Source of the DNA: Pelosinus sp. IPA-1
Lineage (GTDB): Bacteria > Bacillota > Negativicutes > DSM-13327
Direction of reading: 5' to 3'
NCBI RefSeq assembly: GCF_030269905.1
Contig: NZ_BSVC01000017.1
Span: 1-37,342, forward strand
DNA: 37,342 bases
The notes below the pieces were generated by a model, which did no database searches, was not told where the DNA came from, and worked only from the letters and a program-made list of their open reading frames with translations. Position numbers and translations under genes: made by a program. Below, one piece after another: positions 33,388 to 37,342 of the stretch; the stretch's first letter is position 1, and every line of letters starts with the position of its first letter.

Positions 33388-33527
33388 TAGAAGAATCTTA
33401 CATTAAAATTTACCTTATCAATAAAGTTTTTAACATAAATTTGATATAATCTGTCCGACTTATGACCATAACGCAGCATAAAGCCTTAACATTCAGTCTT
33501 TTTCTCTAACTACTATCTTCTCCAACA

Positions 33528-33566
33528 CAAAGAAAAGAACTTGGTAATTCCAAGTTCTTTTTTGTA
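33528..33566. terminator. Terminator after sigma-54 activator gene
   Basis: Stem AAAAGAACTTGG/CCAAGTTCTTTT with a 5-base loop lies about 100 bases past the activator stop. The minus-strand T-run is moderate (inside the arm), while the plus-strand T-run is stronger. Confidence 0.65.
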
Positions 33567-33600
33567 TAAATTAATATATTTAATTTGAGAAAATAATTTA

Positions 33601-33648
33601 TTGGTAAAAAGTATCAAGTAGTTCTTTTTCGTTGATACTTTTTACCAG
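33601..33648. promoter_or_regulatory. Two phased palindromes, candidate activator sites for dhaKLM
   Basis: TTGGTA-N5-TATCAA (33601-33617) and TTGATA-N5-TACCAG (33632-33648) are each imperfect palindromes. Their centres are 31 bases apart, about three helical turns. Together they also form a perfect 16-base inverted repeat. They lie about 235-265 bases upstream of the -24/-12 promoter and immediately after the activator gene. This fits an upstream activating sequence for an Fis-type HTH protein; an RNA hairpin is the alternative. Confidence 0.45.
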
Positions 33649-33661
33649 TTACAGTCTCATA

Positions 33662-35704
33662 TTACCAAGACACTGTTTTTTCAATTCCATATTTTCTTGC
33701 CTTTGCTGCTACCGTTTTATGAGTTAGCCCTAATGCCTTACCAGCGCTATTAAAACTCCCGTACTTTTCCAAGGCCAATCTTATTATCGACTTTTCATAC
33801 TCATTCCAAGTTAAAACAATGTCATCCGTAATAAAGTTATTCTGTTCTTTTTTCTCTAATAAGAGTTCTTCTTTTAGATAACTGGGCAAATGTTTTGCTG
33901 AGATTGAACTTCCTTCTGTTAAGGTCACCATTCTCTCAATCATATTTTCTAACTCCCGAACGTTCCCTGGCCATTTATATTGCATAAGTACTGCTAAAGC
34001 ATCACTCTTAATACTCTTAGGGTTTTTGTTAAGTTCATGACTTATTTTATCTAGAAAATACTCAACTAACATGGGAATATCCTCTTTACGTTCCCTTAAT
34101 GGTGGCAATAAGAGTGGAATAACATTTAGACGATAATATAAATCTTCCCGGAACTCTCCACTTATCACCATCTTTTCTAAATTTCGATTAGTAGCAGCTA
34201 TGATCCGCACATTTACTTTAATTGTGACTTCCCCACCGACCCGCTCAAATTCTTTTTTCTGTAAAACACGCAATAACTTTACTTGCATGCTTTTTTCCAT
34301 TTCACCTATTTCGTCTAAAAAAATTGTGCCCTGATTCGCTAATTCAAATTTCCCCAGCTTTCTACGTATAGCTCCTGTAAAAGCACCCTTTTCATGACCA
34401 AAAAGTTCGCTTTCCAATAAATTGGTCGGAATAGCACCACAATTAACTCGAATGAAGGGACCTGCCGCTCTAATACTGGCATAATGAATTCCTTCTGCTA
34501 CTAATTCCTTGCCCGTACCGCTTTCACCACGAATTAACACATTAGAAGATCCTTCCGCGGCTTTGGTTGCCATAGCTAAAGCATCTAACACTTTACCACT
34601 GCGTCCAATAAAATGTTCAAATGCACGATTTGGCTTTTTCGTGCGCCATAACTCTTGCTCTAAATACTCAGCTTTAGCAGAAATATGATTTAATTTCTCC
34701 ATGAAACTATGAACTTCTGTAATATCTTTTACGACGGATACAACTCCTGTTAATTCCCCATCAACAATGATAGGATTAACATTAGCAACTACAGTCACTC
34801 CATTAGATTTTTGGCTAATATTACCCAAAATCTGCTTTCCGGAGGAAAGAACTGTAGATCTAGCGCCTTCAGGAGATATTTCTTTTGTATTTTGGCCGAC
34901 TAAATGTTCATACTGCTGATTAACAATTCGTAAATACGCCGGATTTACATATGTAATACATCCATCTTTATTAACTACACAAATACCATCTTGTACCGAT
35001 TCTAAAATTAATTGTAACCGTTCTTTTAACTCTTTAATTTCTTGTAATTCCCATGTGACCTTTTCTAGCGCGGAAATATCTTCAAAAATAGCAACCGCAC
35101 CTTTGATCTGCCCATCAATTAGAATCGGAGTACGATTCGTAATTGTACTAGAATTGCCAATAAGTTGCTTACAAGCCAGTTCTGGGATTCCTGATTTATT
35201 AACAAGATGTAGTCTTGAATTAGGAATTACGTCATATACTTTTTTTCCGATTACGGCGCTTGCAGGGATTCCTAAAATCCCTTCCGCAGCGGGATTAAAT
35301 ATAGTCACTAAGTCATTTTCATCACTTACCATTAATCCATTCGCCATACTATTAAAAATCTGTTCTGCAGTAAAAGAATTATCTTGAAGCAACTTATCAA
35401 CTTTACTAATAGTCTCAGCATTGTCCAAGTGAAAGTCACTTTCTAAAAATGCTACCATCTGCTCCACTACTAATTCAGCATAATTCCCGCTACCTATAAC
35501 CCATACTTCATCTCCCGCCTTTATTCTTAGAGAACAAAGTAGCATCAAACTATTTGCTAGTATTTTTTCCCGATCTTTATAGCGAAAGAATATTGAAGTT
35601 TGATATTTCATATTAAACTCATGAGCTTTTTGCACTATCATCGCAGCAACTCTTGTATGTATTCCTTTTTGGTGTTGAATAACTGCTTTTTTTTCATAAT
35701 ACAA
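33662..35704 (-). CDS. Sigma-54 activator with HPr-like, two PAS and AAA+ domains
   Basis: A 680-residue transcription activator. Residues 1-90 are HPr-like with the phosphoryl-acceptor context KGIHTRVAAMIVQKA (His16). PAS domains follow at about 113-215 and 228-330. The AAA+ domain (about 360-600) has Walker A GESGTGKE, the sigma-54 contact loop GAFTGA and IFLDEIGEM. The C-terminal helix-turn-helix (SAGKALGLTHKTVAAKARKY, about 650-672) is TyrR/Fis-like. It probably switches on dhaKLM, whose promoter is -24/-12 type and lies next to it. The HPr domain could let PTS phosphorylation state set activity, unlike E. coli DhaR, which has no such domain. The start is TTG at 35704 with GAGGG 7 bases upstream. 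Confidence 0.93.
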   Translation of the reverse strand: MYYEKKAVIQHQKGIHTRVAAMIVQKAHEFNMKYQTSIFFRYKDREKILANSLMLLCSLRIKAGDEVWVIGSGNYAELVVEQMVAFLESDFHLDNAETISKVDKLLQDNSFTAEQIFNSMANGLMVSDENDLVTIFNPAAEGILGIPASAVIGKKVYDVIPNSRLHLVNKSGIPELACKQLIGNSSTITNRTPILIDGQIKGAVAIFEDISALEKVTWELQEIKELKERLQLILESVQDGICVVNKDGCITYVNPAYLRIVNQQYEHLVGQNTKEISPEGARSTVLSSGKQILGNISQKSNGVTVVANVNPIIVDGELTGVVSVVKDITEVHSFMEKLNHISAKAEYLEQELWRTKKPNRAFEHFIGRSGKVLDALAMATKAAEGSSNVLIRGESGTGKELVAEGIHYASIRAAGPFIRVNCGAIPTNLLESELFGHEKGAFTGAIRRKLGKFELANQGTIFLDEIGEMEKSMQVKLLRVLQKKEFERVGGEVTIKVNVRIIAATNRNLEKMVISGEFREDLYYRLNVIPLLLPPLRERKEDIPMLVEYFLDKISHELNKNPKSIKSDALAVLMQYKWPGNVRELENMIERMVTLTEGSSISAKHLPSYLKEELLLEKKEQNNFITDDIVLTWNEYEKSIIRLALEKYGSFNSAGKALGLTHKTVAAKARKYGIEKTVSW

Positions 35705-35771
35705 TGTATCACCCTCTTTTATACAACGATAAGTAAAAAGACTCTATTAATAAAATTTTGGAAAATATTAC

Positions 35772-35800
35772 TTGACATTTCTTCAGTAATGGATAATAAT
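35772..35800 (+). promoter_or_regulatory. Promoter of rubrerythrin gene
   Basis: TTGACA, a 17-base spacer and AATAAT on the plus strand, 40 bases before the rubrerythrin ATG. Confidence 0.7.
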
Positions 35801-35839
35801 AGTTAATAGATAATAAATACTTTTTGGAGGTAATTAAGA

Positions 35840-36331
35840 ATGAAAACTGAAAAAAACTTAGCTGACGGTTTTGCTGGTGAATCACAAGCCAATATTAAGT
35901 ACTTAGCTTTTGCTAAAAAAGCGGAGGCAGAAGGGTATACACAAGCTGCTAAACTTTTTCGTGCAGCTGCAGAAGCAGAAATGATTCATGCTCATTCTCA
36001 TTTGAATGCCTTAGGAAAAGTAAAAACAACAGCCGATAATCTTCAAGCAGCTATTGCTGGCGAAACCTACGAGTTTAGTGAAATGTACCCACAATTCCTT
36101 GCAGATGCAAAGACAGAAGAAAATACTACTGCGGCAATACGCTCTTTTACACTTGCTAACGAAGCCGAAAAAGTACATGCTCAGTTATACCAAAAAGCAC
36201 TTACTAGCTTAGATACTAAAGAAAACTTTGACTATTATCTCTGTACTATCTGCGGTCATATTCACGAAGGTAGTGCACCAGATGCATGTCCTATCTGTGG
36301 AGCAAAAGCGCAAGCTTATAAAAAATTCTAA
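35840..36331 (+). CDS. Rubrerythrin
   Basis: A 163-residue rubrerythrin that reduces hydrogen peroxide in anaerobes. The N-terminal four-helix ferritin-like domain carries the diiron Glu/His set (FAGESQANIKY near residue 11-21, AEAEMIHAHSHL near 44-55, NEAEKVHAQLY near 110-120). The C-terminal rubredoxin domain has CTICGHIHEG and CPICGAK. TTTTTGGAGG precedes the ATG. It is a single gene divergent from the sigma-54 activator, with its own promoter and terminator. Confidence 0.96.
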   Translation: MKTEKNLADGFAGESQANIKYLAFAKKAEAEGYTQAAKLFRAAAEAEMIHAHSHLNALGKVKTTADNLQAAIAGETYEFSEMYPQFLADAKTEENTTAAIRSFTLANEAEKVHAQLYQKALTSLDTKENFDYYLCTICGHIHEGSAPDACPICGAKAQAYKKF

Positions 36332-36357
36332 TACATATATTTTTTATCATAACCGAA

Positions 36358-36386
36358 AGGCCACTTCTTGGAAGTGGTCTTTTTCT
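36358..36386 (+). terminator. Terminator of rubrerythrin
   Basis: CCACTTC/GAAGTGG hairpin followed by a T-rich tract on the plus strand. Confidence 0.8.
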
Positions 36387-36419
36387 TTTAGCGAAATTTT
36401 CTAATCAAATTTCGCTAAA
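36387..36419. repeat. Second perfect inverted repeat after rubrerythrin
   Basis: Arms TTTAGCGAAATTT and AAATTTCGCTAAA (13 bases each) surround a 7-base loop, directly after the rubrerythrin terminator. It has no clear U-tract, so it may be a backup terminator or a protein-binding site. Confidence 0.5.
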
Positions 36420-36760
36420 TCCTTAAAAATACTATTATGTAGATATCCACATATCACCTATCCATTGTTAGTATCTTTAAAATTCGTTGCACAATATCTC
36501 TATCCCTTTTACATTATAGATATAATTTATCCTATTTTAGACTTACTTCCACCACTATTCATTAATAACGCACAAGATTATCCCCAGTCTGTTTATAACC
36601 TGTCTTCGACATCTCTAGCACCTCGAATCTACACTTCTATTTTCAGACTGAGCTTTACTAGGCTCATGTTATTATAAGCGGAGGTTAAATGCTAATGGCA
36701 AAGTGTTAATAATATGAACCTAGCGCGACCAATCATACTAACACAATAATCATTTGATAA
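36420..36760. other. Region without a recognisable gene
   Basis: About 340 AT-rich bases between rubrerythrin and the rRNA operon end. One 70-codon open frame (36465-36677) has no ribosome binding site and unusual composition. A GGAGG followed by ATG at 36689 opens only six codons. I see nothing functional here. Confidence 0.4.
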
Positions 36761-36788
36761 TAAAAAAGCACTCACAAAAGTGAGTGCT
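36761..36788 (-). terminator. Terminator after truncated 5S
   Basis: AGCACTCAC/GTGAGTGCT stem with loop AAAA and a T-run on the minus strand, just past the 5S fragment. It resembles the terminator at 37051-37079. Confidence 0.8.
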
Positions 36789-36799
36789 TTTCCAAATAA

Positions 36800-36875
36800 C
36801 CAGCAACTATCTATCCTCCCAGGCCGTTTCCAACCAAGTACTTTCGACGTATGGGCTTAACTACTGTGTTCGGTA
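36800..36875 (-). pseudogene. Truncated 5S rRNA copy
   Basis: Seventy-six bases match the 3' two thirds of the intact 5S at 37090-37205 with two substitutions and a two-base deletion. The match then stops abruptly at 36875, so the 5' part is missing and the copy cannot fold into 5S. Confidence 0.85.
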
Positions 36876-37050
36876 CTTCGATTGGCGATAATACCTCATC
36901 TGCCTCGTTGCTCCTGCGCGCGCTCACTTCGCGTACTGATGTACTGCTCAGTTCGTGTGCTCGTCGCGTCTAGCATCTGAAGCATTCTCACCAATCTCAG
37001 GCACGACGAAATAAGAAAAAGCTATCCCTAGTACAATATCTATTTGACAA
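36876..37050. other. Unusual GC-rich spacer between 5S copies
   Basis: A block richer in GC than its surroundings (about 36900-36975) holds a diverged internal direct repeat, GCTCACTTCGCGT and GCTCAGTTCGTGT. It has no open frame, no tRNA and no obvious transposon end. It replaces the 5' part of the truncated 5S and may be an insertion or rearrangement junction. Confidence 0.45.
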
Positions 37051-37079
37051 CAAAAAAACACCCACAATAAAGTGAGCGT
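37051..37079 (-). terminator. Terminator after intact 5S
   Basis: ACGCTCAC/GTGGGTGT stem (two G-T pairs) and a run of seven T on the minus strand, 10 bases past the 5S end. Confidence 0.75.
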
Positions 37080-37089
37080 TTTTTCTTTA

Positions 37090-37205
37090 ACCAGCAACTA
37101 CCTATCCTCCCAGGCCGTTTCCAACCAAGTACTTTCGGCGTATAAGGGCTTAACTACTGTGTTCGGTATGGGAACAGGTGGAACCCCTTAGCTATCGTCA
37201 CCGGA
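37090..37205 (-). rRNA. rrf: 5S ribosomal RNA
   Basis: A 116-base 5S rRNA on the minus strand, from TCCGGTGACGATAGC at the 5' end to GGGAGGATAGGTAGTTGCTGG at the 3' end (given in two parts: GGGAGGATAGG and TAGTTGCTGG). The conserved loop region ACCGAACACAGTAGTTAAG is intact and the ends pair as helix I. Confidence 0.96.
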
Positions 37206-37305
37206 TTAAAGTTTTTAAAGAAGTACATATTTTCATATGTTCCTTCAAAACTTCACAGAAGAAAGACTACATGTTAGTCGTTAATAGCTAGGCTACTAAC
37301 TAAAT

Positions 37306-37342
37306 TAAGTCAAGCCCTCGTCCTATTAGTACCAGTCAGCTG
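37306..37342 (-). rRNA. rrl: 23S ribosomal RNA, 3' end
   Basis: The last roughly 37 bases of 23S rRNA (CAGCTGACTGGTACTAATAG then GACGAGGGCTTGAC) enter from the window edge. About 100 bases separate it from the 5S, the usual 23S-5S spacer. The exact 3' end is approximate. Confidence 0.9.

Noticed and set aside
36465-36677. 70-codon plus-strand frame after rubrerythrin
   Set aside because: No ribosome binding site, no promoter and biased, low-complexity composition.
36689-36710. GGAGG followed by ATG suggesting a gene start
   Set aside because: The frame ends after six codons; too short to support as a peptide.
1-37342. CRISPR arrays, prophage or insertion sequences
   Set aside because: No regularly spaced direct repeats, integrases, transposases or phage structural genes were seen; the two branched repeats and the tRNA and 5S duplications are the only repeats.

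Overview
The window looks like a low-GC, endospore-forming, anaerobic member of the Firmicutes. A spore-forming Negativicute of the Sporomusaceae (Pelosinus/Sporomusa type) is my best guess. This is inference from gene order and protein style, not a database match. Supporting signs are sigma-H, SpoIIP and DisA (sporulation), the McsA/McsB/ClpC/CtsR module, a T-box leader, rubrerythrin and a flavodiiron protein, and strong AGGAGG-type ribosome binding sites.

Layout. Positions 1-1628 carry the start of tuf (minus strand), preceded by 11 tRNA genes in two tandem blocks (Thr-Tyr-fMet-Thr-Met), each with its own consensus promoter. Positions 1739-27102 hold the classic Firmicutes information-processing neighbourhood, read almost entirely on the minus strand. 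In transcription order it runs ctsR-mcsA-mcsB-clpC, radA-disA, carD-like, yacL (PIN/TRAM), a fused ispDF, gltX, a cysteine T-box followed by cysE-cysS-mrnC-thyX, rlmB, a VanW/G5 protein, yacP/rae1, sigH, a PPi-type phosphofructokinase and uppP. Plus-strand islands inside it encode a rubredoxin-like/DUF2231-like membrane protein, a Cys-rich MazG-like orphan, SpoIIP, and a small membrane protein that shares a domain with SpoIIP.

Positions 27217-36331 are more variable: a membrane hydrolase-like protein, a flavodiiron protein, FabK, a SpeD homologue that has lost the serine needed to make its pyruvoyl cofactor, HPr, dhaM-dhaL-dhaK, and a sigma-54 activator with an N-terminal HPr-like domain. A clear -24/-12 promoter lies upstream of dhaK, and two helically phased palindromes lie between the activator and that promoter. 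Together these form a plausible PTS-sensing control circuit for dihydroxyacetone metabolism. Rubrerythrin follows on the plus strand. Positions 36761-37342 are the 3' end of an rRNA operon on the minus strand: the 23S tail, an intact 5S with a terminator, then a truncated second 5S with its own terminator and an odd GC-rich spacer.

The most interesting items are the serine-less SpeD, the HPr-PAS-PAS-sigma54 activator with its predicted sites, a two-copy intergenic repeat that folds into a branched structure with compensating changes, the SpoIIP-domain protein pair, and the duplicated tRNA and 5S arrays. No transposase, integrase, phage gene or CRISPR array was seen.
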